From: Paraburkholderia sp. BCC1884
GTDB taxonomy: Bacteria > Pseudomonadota > Gammaproteobacteria > Burkholderiales > Burkholderiaceae
Reading direction: 5' to 3'
DNA length: 64,000 bases
Assembly: GCF_900996225.1 (NCBI RefSeq)
Contig: NZ_CAAJGL010000145.1
Span: 1 to 64,000 of the forward strand
Below are positions 1 through 9,112 of the stretch, one piece after another; the first letter of the stretch is position 1; each line of letters begins with the position of its first letter. The translations under genes were made by a program, and so were the position numbers. Below the pieces are notes generated by a model. It had not been told where the DNA came from. It saw only the letters and a program-made list of their open reading frames with translations, and made no database searches.

Positions 1-429
1 CGCTATCAAACGCCGGACGAAGCCGAAGCGGACATCCGCAAGCGCGTCGACAACAAGGAAGTGGTGATCGGTTTCGGTCACCCGGTGTACACGATCTCCG
101 ACCCGCGCAACAAGGTCATCAAGGAAATCGCGAAGAAGCTCTCGAAAGAAGCGGGCAACAACAAGCTGTTCAGCATCGCCGAGCGGCTGGAATCGGTGAT
201 GTGGGAAGCGAAGAAGATGTTCCCGAATCTCGACTGGTTCAGCGCGGTGTCGTATCACATGATGGGCGTGCCGACGGCCATGTTCACGCCGCTCTTCGTG
301 ATCGCCCGGACGGCCGGCTGGAGCGCGCACATCATCGAACAGCGAATCGACAACAAGATCATCCGACCGAGCGCGAATTACACCGGACCCGACGACCTGC
401 CGTTCGTGCCGCTCGCGAAACGGGTCTAA
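1..429 (+). CDS. prpC: 2-methylcitrate synthase, C-terminal part
   Basis: This is the last 142 codons of a citrate-synthase-family gene that begins before the window. The enzyme condenses propionyl-CoA with oxaloacetate to 2-methylcitrate, the first step of the methylcitrate cycle in the cytoplasm. The family's GFGHPVY segment is visible at visible residues 24-30 and carries the catalytic histidine equivalent to His305 of E. coli citrate synthase. The aspartate of PNLDWFSA corresponds to catalytic Asp362. The ending (RPSANYTGPDDLPFVPLAKRV-type) is typical of PrpC rather than of the housekeeping GltA. The choice of prpC over gltA is supported by acnD and prpF immediately downstream. A strong intrinsic terminator follows 52 bases after the stop. 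Confidence 0.95.
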   Translation, partial: RYQTPDEAEADIRKRVDNKEVVIGFGHPVYTISDPRNKVIKEIAKKLSKEAGNNKLFSIAERLESVMWEAKKMFPNLDWFSAVSYHMMGVPTAMFTPLFVIARTAGWSAHIIEQRIDNKIIRPSANYTGPDDLPFVPLAKRV

Positions 430-481
430 CGGCGATTTTCTCCTCCGTTGCGTCTGCCGAGCGCGATGCAATGAAGTTTGG

Positions 482-519
482 CCTTGGCTCGTCATACCCC
501 GAGCCAAGGTTGTTTTTTT
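482..519 (+). terminator. Intrinsic terminator after prpC
   Basis: A perfect 10-bp stem (482-491 with 500-509), an 8-base loop and a T-rich tract (510-519) follow the prpC stop. It separates prpC from acnD-prpF, so those two genes depend on read-through or on a promoter in 520-698. A short dyad, CTGAC-CC-GTCAG at 594-605, lies in that gap. Confidence 0.88.
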
Positions 520-698
520 CGCGTGTTCCCGTGCGTGCCCGAGATAGCCGACCCGCAAGCCGCGCGAGCTACTAAACTAAGCATACTGTCTGACTGACCC
601 GTCAGCGAAACGCCGCTAAAAGGCCCATAAAAACGGGCAGCTGACTGCGATCGGCCACCGCCATCGTCCCCGCATCATTACTGTTCGTCCCCAACGCC

Positions 699-3296
699 AT
701 GAATACTGCCAACCGCAAACGCCTTCCCGGCACCCAGCTCGATTTCTTCGACACGCGCGCCGCGGTCGACGCCATCCAGCCCGGCGCTTACGACACGCTG
801 CCTTACACCTCGCGCGTGCTCGCCGAAAACCTCGTACGGCGCTGCGATCCGGTGACGCTGGTCGCGTCGCTCAAGCAGATCATCGAACGCAAGCGCGAGC
901 TGGATTTCCCGTGGTTTCCTGCGCGCGTGGTGTGTCACGACATTCTCGGTCAGACCGCGCTGGTCGACCTCGCGGGTCTGCGCGACGCGATTGCCGCACA
1001 AGGCGGCGATCCAGCGATGGTCAATCCGGTAGTGCCCACGCAGCTCGTGGTGGACCATTCGCTCGCCGTCGAATGCGGCGGTTTCGATCCGGATGCGTTC
1101 GCCAAGAACCGCGCGATCGAAGATCGTCGTAACGAGGACCGCTTCGACTTCATCAGCTGGACCAAGCTGGCGTTCAAGAACGTCGACGTGATTCCGCCGG
1201 GCAACGGCATCCTGCATCAGATCAATCTGGAGCGGATGAGCCCGGTGGTGCAGGTGAAAGATGGCGTGGCGTTTCCCGACACGCTGGTCGGCACCGATTC
1301 CCATACGCCGATGGTCGACGCGCTCGGCGTGATCGCAATCGGCGTGGGCGGCCTCGAAGCGGAGAGCGTGATGCTGGGTCGCGCTTCGTACATGCGCCTG
1401 CCGGATATCGTCGGGGTGGAACTCACGGGCAAGCCGGGCGAGGGCATTACGGCGACCGACGTGGTTCTGTCGCTGACCGAATTCCTGCGCAAGGAAAAAG
1501 TGGTCGGCGCGTACCTCGAGTTTTACGGCGAAGGCACCGCGAAACTGACGCTCGGCGACCGCGCGACCATCGCCAATATGGCGCCCGAATTCGGCGCGAC
1601 GGCGGCAATGTTTTACATCGACGAACAGACCATCAAGTATCTCAAGCTGACCGGCCGCGACGACGAACTCGTCAAACTGGTCGAGACCTACGCAAAGGAA
1701 ACCGGTCTCTGGGCCGACAGCCTGCAACGCGCCGAATACGAACGCGTGCTGACGTTCGATCTGTCGACGGTGGTGCGCACACTCGCCGGTCCGTCGAATC
1801 CGCATCGCCGCTTGCCGGTGTCGGAACTGGCGGCGCGCGGCATCAGCGGCAAGGTTGAGAACGAGCCGGGTTTGATGCCCGACGGCGCGGTCATCATCGC
1901 CGCGATCACGAGCTGCACGAACACCAACAACCCGCGCAACATGATCGCGGCGGGTCTGGTCGCGCGTAACGCGAACCGGCGCGGACTGACGCGCAAGCCG
2001 TGGGCGAAGACCTCGCTCGCGCCCGGCTCGAAGGCGGTCACGCTGTATCTGGAAGAGGCCGGCCTGCTGCCGGAACTGGAGCAACTCGGCTTTGGCGTGG
2101 TGGCGTATGCGTGCACCTCGTGCAACGGCATGTCCGGCGCGCTGGACCCGGTGATCCAGAAAGAAATCGTCGAGCGCGATCTGTACGCCACCGCTGTGCT
2201 CTCGGGCAACCGCAATTTCGATGGACGTATCCATCCGTATGCGAAGCAGGCTTTTCTCGCCTCGCCGCCGCTGGTGGTGGCCTATGCGATTGCGGGCACG
2301 ATTCGCTTCGACATCGAGAAGGATGTGCTGGGCATCGACGCCGACGGCAATTCGGTCACATTGAAGGACATCTGGCCGACCGACGAAGAGATCGATGCGA
2401 TCGTCGCGTCGAGCGTGAAGCCGGAGCAGTTCCGCAAGGTGTACGAGCCGATGTTCGCGGTCGCCGTCGATACCGGCGAGCGAGCCGACCCGTTGTACGA
2501 CTGGCGTCCGATGAGCACGTATATTCGCCGTCCGCCGTATTGGGAAGGCGCGCTCGCCGGTGAGCGTACGTTGCAGGGTATGCGCCCGCTCGCCGTGCTG
2601 GGCGACAACATCACGACGGATCACCTGTCGCCCTCGAATGCGATTCTGCTGGACAGCGCGTCGGGCGAATACCTCGCCAGAATGGGCCTGCCGGAAGAGG
2701 ACTTCAATTCATACGCGACGCATCGTGGCGATCATTTGACCGCACAGCGCGCCACGTTTGCCAATCCCACACTGAAGAACGAGATGGTGGTGGTGGACGG
2801 CCAGGTGAAGGCCGGTTCGCTGGCGCGTATCGAGCCCGAAGGCAAGATCACGCGCATGTGGGAAGCGATCGAAACCTACATGGAGCGCAAGCAGCCGCTG
2901 ATCGTGATCGCCGGTGCCGACTACGGCCAGGGTTCGTCGCGCGACTGGGCCGCCAAGGGTGTGCGGCTCGCCGGCGCGGAAGCGATCGTGGCGGAAGGCT
3001 TCGAGCGGATTCACCGCACGAATCTCGTCGGCATGGGCGTCTTGCCGCTGGAGTTCAAGCCGGGTGTGAACCGCTTGACGCTTGCCATCGACGGCACCGA
3101 GACCTTCGACGTGATCGGCGAACGCAAGCCGCGCGCCGACCTCACGCTGGTGATTCATCGCAGGAGCGGCGAGCGTGTCGAAGTGCCGGTGACGTGCCGG
3201 CTCGATACCGCTGAGGAAGTGTCGATCTACGAAGCCGGCGGCGTGTTGCAACGCTTTGCGCAGGACTTTCTGGAGTCGTCGAAGGCAGCCGCTTAA
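699..3296 (+). CDS. acnD: Fe/S-dependent 2-methylisocitrate dehydratase AcnD
   Basis: An 865-residue aconitase-superfamily enzyme, the length expected for AcnD. In bacteria that lack PrpD it dehydrates 2-methylcitrate to a 2-methylaconitate isomer, which PrpF then isomerises for rehydration. The three [4Fe-4S] ligand cysteines are visible: C406 in ITSCTNTNNPRNM, and C472 and C475 in YACTSCNGMSG. The C-terminal swivel domain carries the family's GDNITTDHLSPS and YGQGSSRDWAAKG segments. The ATG at 699 starts MNTANRKRLPGT; no clear Shine-Dalgarno precedes it. The gene follows prpC across a terminator and precedes prpF by 65 bases, the conserved acnD-prpF order. A housekeeping aconitase is unlikely given this context. 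Confidence 0.96.
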   Translation: MNTANRKRLPGTQLDFFDTRAAVDAIQPGAYDTLPYTSRVLAENLVRRCDPVTLVASLKQIIERKRELDFPWFPARVVCHDILGQTALVDLAGLRDAIAAQGGDPAMVNPVVPTQLVVDHSLAVECGGFDPDAFAKNRAIEDRRNEDRFDFISWTKLAFKNVDVIPPGNGILHQINLERMSPVVQVKDGVAFPDTLVGTDSHTPMVDALGVIAIGVGGLEAESVMLGRASYMRLPDIVGVELTGKPGEGITATDVVLSLTEFLRKEKVVGAYLEFYGEGTAKLTLGDRATIANMAPEFGATAAMFYIDEQTIKYLKLTGRDDELVKLVETYAKETGLWADSLQRAEYERVLTFDLSTVVRTLAGPSNPHRRLPVSELAARGISGKVENEPGLMPDGAVIIAAITSCTNTNNPRNMIAAGLVARNANRRGLTRKPWAKTSLAPGSKAVTLYLEEAGLLPELEQLGFGVVAYACTSCNGMSGALDPVIQKEIVERDLYATAVLSGNRNFDGRIHPYAKQAFLASPPLVVAYAIAGTIRFDIEKDVLGIDADGNSVTLKDIWPTDEEIDAIVASSVKPEQFRKVYEPMFAVAVDTGERADPLYDWRPMSTYIRRPPYWEGALAGERTLQGMRPLAVLGDNITTDHLSPSNAILLDSASGEYLARMGLPEEDFNSYATHRGDHLTAQRATFANPTLKNEMVVVDGQVKAGSLARIEPEGKITRMWEAIETYMERKQPLIVIAGADYGQGSSRDWAAKGVRLAGAEAIVAEGFERIHRTNLVGMGVLPLEFKPGVNRLTLAIDGTETFDVIGERKPRADLTLVIHRRSGERVEVPVTCRLDTAEEVSIYEAGGVLQRFAQDFLESSKAAA

Positions 3297-3361
3297 TCGA
3301 ACCTAACGCAGATCCGGGCGGCGTCGCGTGAGATGCCGCCCGCACATTTCAGGACACTTTC

Positions 3362-4549
3362 ATGGCGTATCTCCCTCAGATCAAGATTGCGGCCACCTAC
3401 ATGCGCGGCGGCACCAGCAAGGGCGTGTTCTTCCGCTTGCAGGATTTGCCCGAAGCGGCGCAAGTGCCCGGCGCCGCGCGCGATGCGCTGCTGATGCGCG
3501 TGATCGGCAGCCCCGATCCGTACGGCAAGCAGATCGACGGCATGGGCGGCGCGACATCGAGCACCAGCAAGACGGTGATCATCGCCAAAAGCAGCAAGCC
3601 GGATCACGACGTGGATTACCTGTTCGGACAGGTGGCGATCGACAAGGCCTTCATCGACTGGACCGGCAATTGCGGCAATCTGTCGGCGGCGGTGGGACCG
3701 TTCGCGATCGGCGCGGGCCTGGTCGATCCGAGCCGCATTCCACGTGACGGTGTCGCCGTCGTGCGAATCTGGCAGGCCAACATCGGCAAGACCATCATCG
3801 GGCACGTGAAGATGACCGACGGCGCCGTGCAGGAAACCGGCGACTTCGAACTCGACGGCGTGACGTTCCCCGCTGCGGAAGTCCAGCTCGAATTCATGAA
3901 CCCGGCGGCCGAAGAAGAGGGCGCGGGCGGCTCGATGTTCCCGACCGGCAATCTGGTCGACGATCTCGAAGTGCCGGGCGTCGGCACGCTGAGGGCGACC
4001 ATGATCAACGCGGGCATCCCGACCATCTTCGTGGAAGCGGAAGCGATCGGCTACAAGGGCACCGAGTTGCAGGACGCGATCAATAGCGACGAGAAAGCAC
4101 TCGCCATGTTCGAGACCATCCGTGCGCACGGCGCGCTGCGCATGGGCCTCATCAAGCATCTCGACGAGATCGGGACGCGCCAGCACACGCCGAAGGTGGC
4201 GTTCGTGGCGAAGCCGGCCGCTTATGTGTCGTCGAGCGGCAAGCAGATCGGCGCGGGCGACGTCGACCTGCTGGTGCGGGCGATGTCGATGGGCAAGCTG
4301 CATCACGCGATGATGGGCACCGCCGCCGTTGCGATCGGCACCGCCGCAGCGATTTCCGGCACGCTCGTGAATCTGGCTGCGGGCGGCGGCGCGCGCGAGG
4401 CAGTGCGTTTCGGGCATCCGTCGGGCACTTTGCGGGTGGGCGCGCAGGCGAGTGAGAACGGTGGCGAATGGACCGTCACCAAGGCCATCATGAGCCGTAG
4501 CGCGCGCGTGCTGATGGAAGGGTGGGTGCGGGTGCCGCAGGAAAGGTAA
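3362..4549 (+). CDS. prpF: 2-methylaconitate isomerase PrpF
   Basis: A 395-residue protein of the PrpF family (diaminopimelate-epimerase-like fold). It converts the 2-methylaconitate isomer made by AcnD into the cis form used by the downstream hydratase, so AcnD plus PrpF together replace PrpD. The N-terminal signature MRGGTSKGVFF (about residues 14-24) and the GMGGATSSTSKTVII segment (about 60-74) are diagnostic of the family. The start at 3362 has AGGA at 3351-3354, 7 bases upstream. It lies 65 bases after acnD on the same strand and is presumably co-transcribed with it. Confidence 0.96.
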   Translation: MAYLPQIKIAATYMRGGTSKGVFFRLQDLPEAAQVPGAARDALLMRVIGSPDPYGKQIDGMGGATSSTSKTVIIAKSSKPDHDVDYLFGQVAIDKAFIDWTGNCGNLSAAVGPFAIGAGLVDPSRIPRDGVAVVRIWQANIGKTIIGHVKMTDGAVQETGDFELDGVTFPAAEVQLEFMNPAAEEEGAGGSMFPTGNLVDDLEVPGVGTLRATMINAGIPTIFVEAEAIGYKGTELQDAINSDEKALAMFETIRAHGALRMGLIKHLDEIGTRQHTPKVAFVAKPAAYVSSSGKQIGAGDVDLLVRAMSMGKLHHAMMGTAAVAIGTAAAISGTLVNLAAGGGAREAVRFGHPSGTLRVGAQASENGGEWTVTKAIMSRSARVLMEGWVRVPQER

Positions 4550-4560
4550 GTGCGCCATAG

Positions 4561-4578
4561 GCGGGGCATGTGCCCCGC
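4561..4578 (+). terminator. GC-rich hairpin after prpF
   Basis: A perfect 7-bp stem (4561-4567 with 4572-4578) with loop ATGT begins 11 bases after the prpF stop. There is no T tract, so it may be a weak or Rho-assisted terminator or an mRNA-end stabiliser rather than a canonical terminator. Confidence 0.35.
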
Positions 4579-4758
4579 GTTGGCGGGATGGAGCGGAATC
4601 AGGCAGCATCGGGCGGTCCGACGTCCGTCTCTCTGTTCGGCCGGCAACACAGTCCAGTGTGGCAAGCGTGCACAATCGGAGCGATATCCGGGCGGCTCCC
4701 GGCGCCTCGACATCCTGTGCGCGGCCACGGCGGCCACCGCTGCCACACTGGAGAGACA

Positions 4759-5931
4759 ATGGGTTGGAAAAGCCTCCTGATCGAAGCGCCGGTCTGGCTG
4801 ATCGGCCGCTTCTACCGTCCACGGTTCGATCCGCAACGCGATACGCCGCGCGAGATTCTGGTGCTGCGTCCCAACGATTTCGGCGAACTGCTCACCACCA
4901 CACCGCTCTTCGAGGCGCTGCGCCAACGCTTTCCGACGACGCGTCTGATCGCCGGTGTCGGCAGTTGGGGCCGGCCGGTTCTCGAGAACAATCCGTTCGT
5001 CGACGAAGTGGTCGACATCGACGCACCCTGGAACAACAAGCTGGTCGCGGATCGCTCGCATCGCAATGTCTTGCGCTTTCTGTGGAAGTCGCCGCAAGTG
5101 GCGGCGCTGCGCGCGCGCGGCGGCGTCGACGTCGCGATCGACGTACTCGGCAGCTACATGGGCGCCGTGCTGATGATGCGCGCCGGCGCGCGCTATCGCA
5201 TCGGCGTGCGCGGCTATCGCGGCGGCTGGAGCGGCTGCCAGCAATACATTGAATTCGCGCGGCGACAGGCCGGACGCGCCGCGCTCGCCCAAGGCGAACT
5301 GCTGGGCGCTACGGTCCTGCCGGAAGCGCGCCCGCAACTGTTCCTGACCGACGACGAACGCGCACGCGCCGCGCAAATCTGGGCAGGAGGCGGCGTTGCG
5401 CGCCGCCGCACGGTGCGCCTCGTGGTCGCCGTCGGAGCGGGCGTGCCGACCAAGGCATGGGAGCCGCGTCAGTTCGGCGCCGCGCTCGTGCAGATCGCGC
5501 AGGGAATCGAAAAGGCCGGGGATGGGTGCGATATCGTGATCGTCGGTAGCGCAGCGGATCAGAGTCGCGCGGCCGAGGCAATCGCCGCAGCGGGTCCGGG
5601 TGTAGCCGTGCGCTCAGTGGCGGGCGAGGTGCCGCTGCGGATCGTGTTCGCGTTGGTCGGGCAGGCGAGCGTGGTGCTGACGAATTCGACGATGCTCATG
5701 CATGTCGCCGCTGCGTTCAGCAAGCCGACTGTCGTCGTGATCGGCGGGAGCATCACGCGGCCGCAAGTGCACGACGCCATATGGGGTTACCCGCCGCCTT
5801 ATCGCAGCGTGGCACCCGAGCAATACGTGGAGGGGCAACCCGCGCAGAACTGGCCGAGCGTCGAGCGGGTGGTGCAGGCGGTGTTGCAGTCGGCAGACGA
5901 GCAACGCGCGCGCGTCGGCGAAGTGGCTTGA
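4759..5931 (+). CDS. Glycosyltransferase family 9 (heptosyltransferase-like)
   Basis: A 390-residue GT9-fold protein resembling ADP-heptose:LPS heptosyltransferases. Support comes from the N-terminal LRPNDFGELLTTTPLFEALR segment, typical of the family's donor-side start, the central GAGVPTKAWEP segment (the family's NPG-x-x-W-P-x-K-R-W region), and the C-terminal TNSTMLMHVAAAFSKPTVVV segment matching the DTG-x-x-H-x-A-A consensus. The aspartate of that last motif is Asn here. I chose ATG 4759 because GGAGAG lies just upstream and the family homology starts there; the frame is open further upstream, but that extension reads as non-homologous. It stands alone with no LPS core operon nearby, so acceptor and donor are unknown. 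Confidence 0.85.
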   Translation: MGWKSLLIEAPVWLIGRFYRPRFDPQRDTPREILVLRPNDFGELLTTTPLFEALRQRFPTTRLIAGVGSWGRPVLENNPFVDEVVDIDAPWNNKLVADRSHRNVLRFLWKSPQVAALRARGGVDVAIDVLGSYMGAVLMMRAGARYRIGVRGYRGGWSGCQQYIEFARRQAGRAALAQGELLGATVLPEARPQLFLTDDERARAAQIWAGGGVARRRTVRLVVAVGAGVPTKAWEPRQFGAALVQIAQGIEKAGDGCDIVIVGSAADQSRAAEAIAAAGPGVAVRSVAGEVPLRIVFALVGQASVVLTNSTMLMHVAAAFSKPTVVVIGGSITRPQVHDAIWGYPPPYRSVAPEQYVEGQPAQNWPSVERVVQAVLQSADEQRARVGEVA

Positions 5932-6064
5932 CTGCAGGGAGCGCATTGCGACGAGTTCGCGCATCCTGGACGAGTTGTGTGGAGAAGTTATCGCCGGGGT
6001 AAGATCCGTGTTCGACTTTGCTGCATGATTCGACTCGGCGCTCCCTTTCTTTCAGGTGACTCCC

Positions 6065-6598
6065 ATGTTCAGGCGTTTCCCTTCTTCCGCATGTGCGGCC
6101 GTCATGCTTGGTGCGCTGGTGGCCTGTGCGACGCCGCCTGGCGGTCCCGCCGCCACGTCTTCCGGCAGTGCCAACGCCTCGATCGACCCGCCCCAGGCCG
6201 TGCAGGTGATGAAACTGGCCGCGTCCGGCGTGCAGACCTATTCGTGCGAGTTCGACTCGCAGCATCATCTGACGTGGGCGTTCAAGAACCCGCAGGCGAT
6301 CCTGTTCGATACGAGCGGCCACGCGGCCGTTCGTCATGGCGCGGGTCCGTTCTGGGAAGCGGAGGACGGCAGCCGCATCGTCGGACACCTGCTTGCGCAG
6401 CGACCCAGCGATACGCCCTCGAGCATTCCGCAGCTGCTGCTCGAAACGCATAGCACGGCGGGAAGCGGCGTGTTGTCGACGGTGCGTTATGTGCAGCGCG
6501 TGCATACGGTCGGCGGCTTGATGCCTGCCGCGCCGTGTACGACCGAGCATCAATCCGGCAGCACGCCTTATCTCGCGGACTACGTTTTCTATCGGTAA
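6065..6598 (+). CDS. DUF3455 lipoprotein
   Basis: A 177-residue predicted lipoprotein. The signal peptide is followed by the lipobox L-V-A-C with lipidated Cys21. The mature part fits DUF3455: GVQTYSCEFDSQ, WAFKNPQAILFDTSG, HGAGPFWEAEDGSRIVG, a leucine-rich LLLETH block, YVQRVHTVGG and a terminal YLADYVFYR. The family has no established function and is usually exported. ATG 6065 is preferred because AGG at 6054-6056 is well spaced; an in-frame GTG at 6056 is possible but overlaps that site. It is monocistronic as far as can be seen, between a GT9 gene and an aminotransferase. Confidence 0.85.
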   Translation: MFRRFPSSACAAVMLGALVACATPPGGPAATSSGSANASIDPPQAVQVMKLAASGVQTYSCEFDSQHHLTWAFKNPQAILFDTSGHAAVRHGAGPFWEAEDGSRIVGHLLAQRPSDTPSSIPQLLLETHSTAGSGVLSTVRYVQRVHTVGGLMPAAPCTTEHQSGSTPYLADYVFYR

Positions 6599-6669
6599 GC
6601 GCGAGCGTTTTCGAATTTCCCCAAAAAGCTCCGTGCACGCCTGATTAATCCCCATTCATTGGAGTCAGC

Positions 6670-7866
6670 TTGTCGACGCCTCTTTCGTCTGCCGCAGTAG
6701 ACGCGCTGCGTGCCCGCGCACCCGGCACGCAGAGCACCACGCATTTCAACCACGCGGGCGCCTCGCTGCCGTCGTCCGCGACGCTGGAGGCGATCCAGGC
6801 GCATCTCTGGCGTGAAGCCACAACCGGTCCCATGGAGGCCGCCGCAAGCGGGCGCGAACAAACCGAACGCGCGCGAACGCTCGCGGCTCAACTGTTCAAT
6901 GCGCGACCGGAAGAGATCGCGCTGACCACCGGCAATTCGTCCGGCTGGAGCGCCGCATTTGCCGCGCTCGGTCCCTGGCAACCAGGCGATCGTATCCTCG
7001 TCGGTCGGCAGGAGTGGGGCGGCAATCTGAGTGCGATGCGTCTGGCTGCACAGCGCGACGGCGTATCGATCGAAACGATTCCCTGCGATGCGACCGGCGC
7101 AGTCGATCCGCAAGCGTTGGAAACATTGCTCGACGAGCGTGTGCGTTTGATCGCGCTCACCTGGCTGCCGGCGAACGGCGGACTGATCAATCCGGCTGCC
7201 GCAATCGGACAGGTTGCTCGTCGTCACGCGATCCCGTACTTCATCGATGCCGCGCAGGCGTTGGGGCAAGTCCCGACCGACGTCGTCGCGCTCGGCTGCG
7301 ACGTGTTGACCGGCGTGGGCCGCAAGGCGCTGCGAGGACCGCGAGGCACGGGCTTTCTCTATATCCGTCAGGCGTTTCTGTCGCGCTTGACGCCCGTGCT
7401 GGTCGACAGCTGGTCGGCTCCGCTCGGCGCGAACGGCGAGCCGGTGCTGCGTGACGACGCGGCGCGTTTCGAGTCGTCGGAGAGGGCGTTGGCGCTGCAT
7501 TGCGGCTTGGCCAATGCGTTGCAGGAGGCGTTGGAGATCGGCGTCGACACGATCCGTTTGCAGATCGATGGTATCGCGCAGTCGTTGCGTCAGCGGCTCT
7601 CAGCGTTGCCCGGCGTGACGGTGCTCGATCTGGGTGCGGAACGTTCGGGGTTGATCGCGTTCGACGTGGCCGGGCTCGACGCACTGACGGTGCAGCGCAG
7701 TCTTGCAGCGCAAGGCATCACGATCGGTAGCAACGGCACGCCTTACACACCGCTGGATATGGAGGCGCGCGGACTTCAGCAGATCGCCCGCGCATCGGTC
7801 AGCTATCTCACCACGGAGCCGGAGATCGACAGACTGTTGACGGGCATCCGCGCGCTGGTGCGTTGA
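6670..7866 (+). CDS. Class V aminotransferase-fold PLP enzyme
   Basis: A 398-residue protein of the cysteine-desulfurase/isopenicillin-N-epimerase-like group of class V PLP enzymes. The N-terminus FNHAGASLPS is the family opening. Cofactor-binding blocks visible are LTTGNSSGW, ALTWLPANGGLINP and YFIDAAQALGQ. The probable PLP Schiff-base lysine is K219 in GVGRKALRGPRGTGFLY, where most members have S/T-x-H-K. Start is TTG at 6670 with GGAG at 6661-6664; no ATG is better placed. The substrate cannot be told from sequence. Desulfurase activity is not obvious, as no catalytic Cys loop is recognisable, so a lyase or epimerase is equally possible. Confidence 0.85.
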   Translation: MSTPLSSAAVDALRARAPGTQSTTHFNHAGASLPSSATLEAIQAHLWREATTGPMEAAASGREQTERARTLAAQLFNARPEEIALTTGNSSGWSAAFAALGPWQPGDRILVGRQEWGGNLSAMRLAAQRDGVSIETIPCDATGAVDPQALETLLDERVRLIALTWLPANGGLINPAAAIGQVARRHAIPYFIDAAQALGQVPTDVVALGCDVLTGVGRKALRGPRGTGFLYIRQAFLSRLTPVLVDSWSAPLGANGEPVLRDDAARFESSERALALHCGLANALQEALEIGVDTIRLQIDGIAQSLRQRLSALPGVTVLDLGAERSGLIAFDVAGLDALTVQRSLAAQGITIGSNGTPYTPLDMEARGLQQIARASVSYLTTEPEIDRLLTGIRALVR

Positions 7867-7988
7867 GCGACGAATGCATTGGCAGTCCGGTGAGTTTCGC
7901 TCACATACAAGCGAAAATTTTTGATTTATCCGATCCGTCATCACGGCGTTACGCTGAAGGTTGACCGGCAAATGCCAAGGGAGACGAG

Positions 7989-8330
7989 ATGATCGAATCG
8001 ATCGATGTGCGCGCGCTCGCGAAGGGCGTGTCGCACGGATATCTGAACCAGGTCGTGGCGAACGTGAATGACCACGACGTGCACCTCAGCGTGATGCATG
8101 CGCCGTACTTCTGGCACGTGCATCCCGACTCGGATGAAACGTTCGTGGTGGTCGAGGGTACGCTCGTCATCGAGACGGACGAGGGCGCTGTCGAACTGCA
8201 AACCGGCCAGCTGTTGACCGTGCCGCGCGGGATACGCCATCGCACGCGGCCTGGCGGCGAACGCACCGTCAGTCTGACGGTGGAGCGTCGCGACACGACA
8301 ACGGTTCGATCCGACGAGCCGCTTCGATAG
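7989..8330 (+). CDS. Small cupin-domain protein
   Basis: A 113-residue single-domain cupin. Motif 1 reads FWHVHPDSDETFVVVEG, giving metal ligands H43, H45 and E50. Motif 2 (VPRGIRHRT) supplies H84, so the four-residue metal site is complete. Such small cupins include isomerases, dioxygenases and sugar-binding proteins; the specific reaction cannot be inferred. The start has GGGAGACGAG directly upstream. It lies between an aminotransferase and a DUF1697 gene on the same strand with gaps of over 100 bases, so co-transcription is uncertain. Confidence 0.88.
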   Translation: MIESIDVRALAKGVSHGYLNQVVANVNDHDVHLSVMHAPYFWHVHPDSDETFVVVEGTLVIETDEGAVELQTGQLLTVPRGIRHRTRPGGERTVSLTVERRDTTTVRSDEPLR

Positions 8331-8439
8331 CAAACTTCCGCGTTCATCGACAAGCCGGTCGTGACACAGTACGCTTGATGCGCCCGGGCGGGCTCGGCAC
8401 TCGAGGCCGCCGCCAAAACCATCAAGACCGGACTATTCG

Positions 8440-8952
8440 ATGACTCGATACGTCGCTTTCCTGCGAGCCGTGAACGTCGGGGGCACCGGCAAGCTCGCTA
8501 TGTCCGAACTGCGCACGATGTGTGAATCCCTGGGCTTTGTCCAGGTGCGGACCTACATCGCCAGCGGCAACGTGGTATTCGAAAGCAAACTGAAGGAAGC
8601 CTCGGTAAAGAGCAAGCTGGAACATTGCCTCGCCGACTACGCGGGCAAGCCGGTCGGGGTGCTGGTGCGCACCGGCGCGGAACTGGTCGCGGTGCTCGAG
8701 TCCAATCCGTTCAGCTCGGCTGCGTCGAATCGCTGCGTTGCGATATTCCTCGATGCAGCGCCGCCGGCCGATACGCTCAAGCAGGCGAGCGGTCAGCAGG
8801 ACGAAGAGATTGCAATTGGAACCCGCGAAATTTATGTGCACTACAGCAAGGGAATCGCCCACTCGAAACTGAAGATCCCTGCCGCGAAGAATGGCACCGC
8901 GCGCAATATGAACACGGTGGCAAGGCTGGTCGAATGGGCGTTGGAAGCATAG
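8440..8952 (+). CDS. DUF1697 family protein
   Basis: A 170-residue protein whose N-terminus (RYVAFLRAVNVGGTGKLAM) and internal YIASGNVVFES segment are the hallmarks of DUF1697, widespread in bacteria and without assigned function. The length is normal for the family (about 170-180). The start at 8440 has only a weak ribosome site. The end of the gene abuts the remnant of a LysR gene on the opposite strand, so the junction here may be a former rearrangement point. Confidence 0.9.
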   Translation: MTRYVAFLRAVNVGGTGKLAMSELRTMCESLGFVQVRTYIASGNVVFESKLKEASVKSKLEHCLADYAGKPVGVLVRTGAELVAVLESNPFSSAASNRCVAIFLDAAPPADTLKQASGQQDEEIAIGTREIYVHYSKGIAHSKLKIPAAKNGTARNMNTVARLVEWALEA

Positions 8953-8963
8953 GTGTTCGAGAC

Positions 8964-9101
8964 TCAGGCCGCGAACATGGTGAAGCCACGCGCGTCGAAC
9001 GGCAATTCGAACGCATCGAGCTCGTGCAGATAGCGTTCGACGACGCGCGAGGGCAAGGTTGCCACGTAGCCGGTTCGTATCAACAGCACCGGCACCGCGC
9101 C
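8964..9101 (-). pseudogene. C-terminal remnant of a LysR-type regulator
   Basis: Read on the minus strand, this stretch is open and translates to a typical LysR effector-domain tail: LIRTGYVATLPSRVVERYL followed by ELDAFELPFDARGFTMFAA and a stop. In intact regulators this ending continues with a W-H-x-R segment and a terminal W-L-R; here a TGA falls just before it. Upstream, the frame runs into the end of the DUF305 gene, so the DNA-binding half and most of the effector domain are missing. I read it as a degraded gene. A chance resemblance over 30-40 residues is unlikely but not excluded. Confidence 0.6.
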
Positions 9102-9112
9102 AACTCCCAGTT

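Noticed and set aside
678..2624. Very long minus-strand open frame (about 650 codons) opposite acnD
   Set aside because: Arg/His-rich translation without family resemblance, exactly antisense to a strongly supported gene; a GC-bias artefact.
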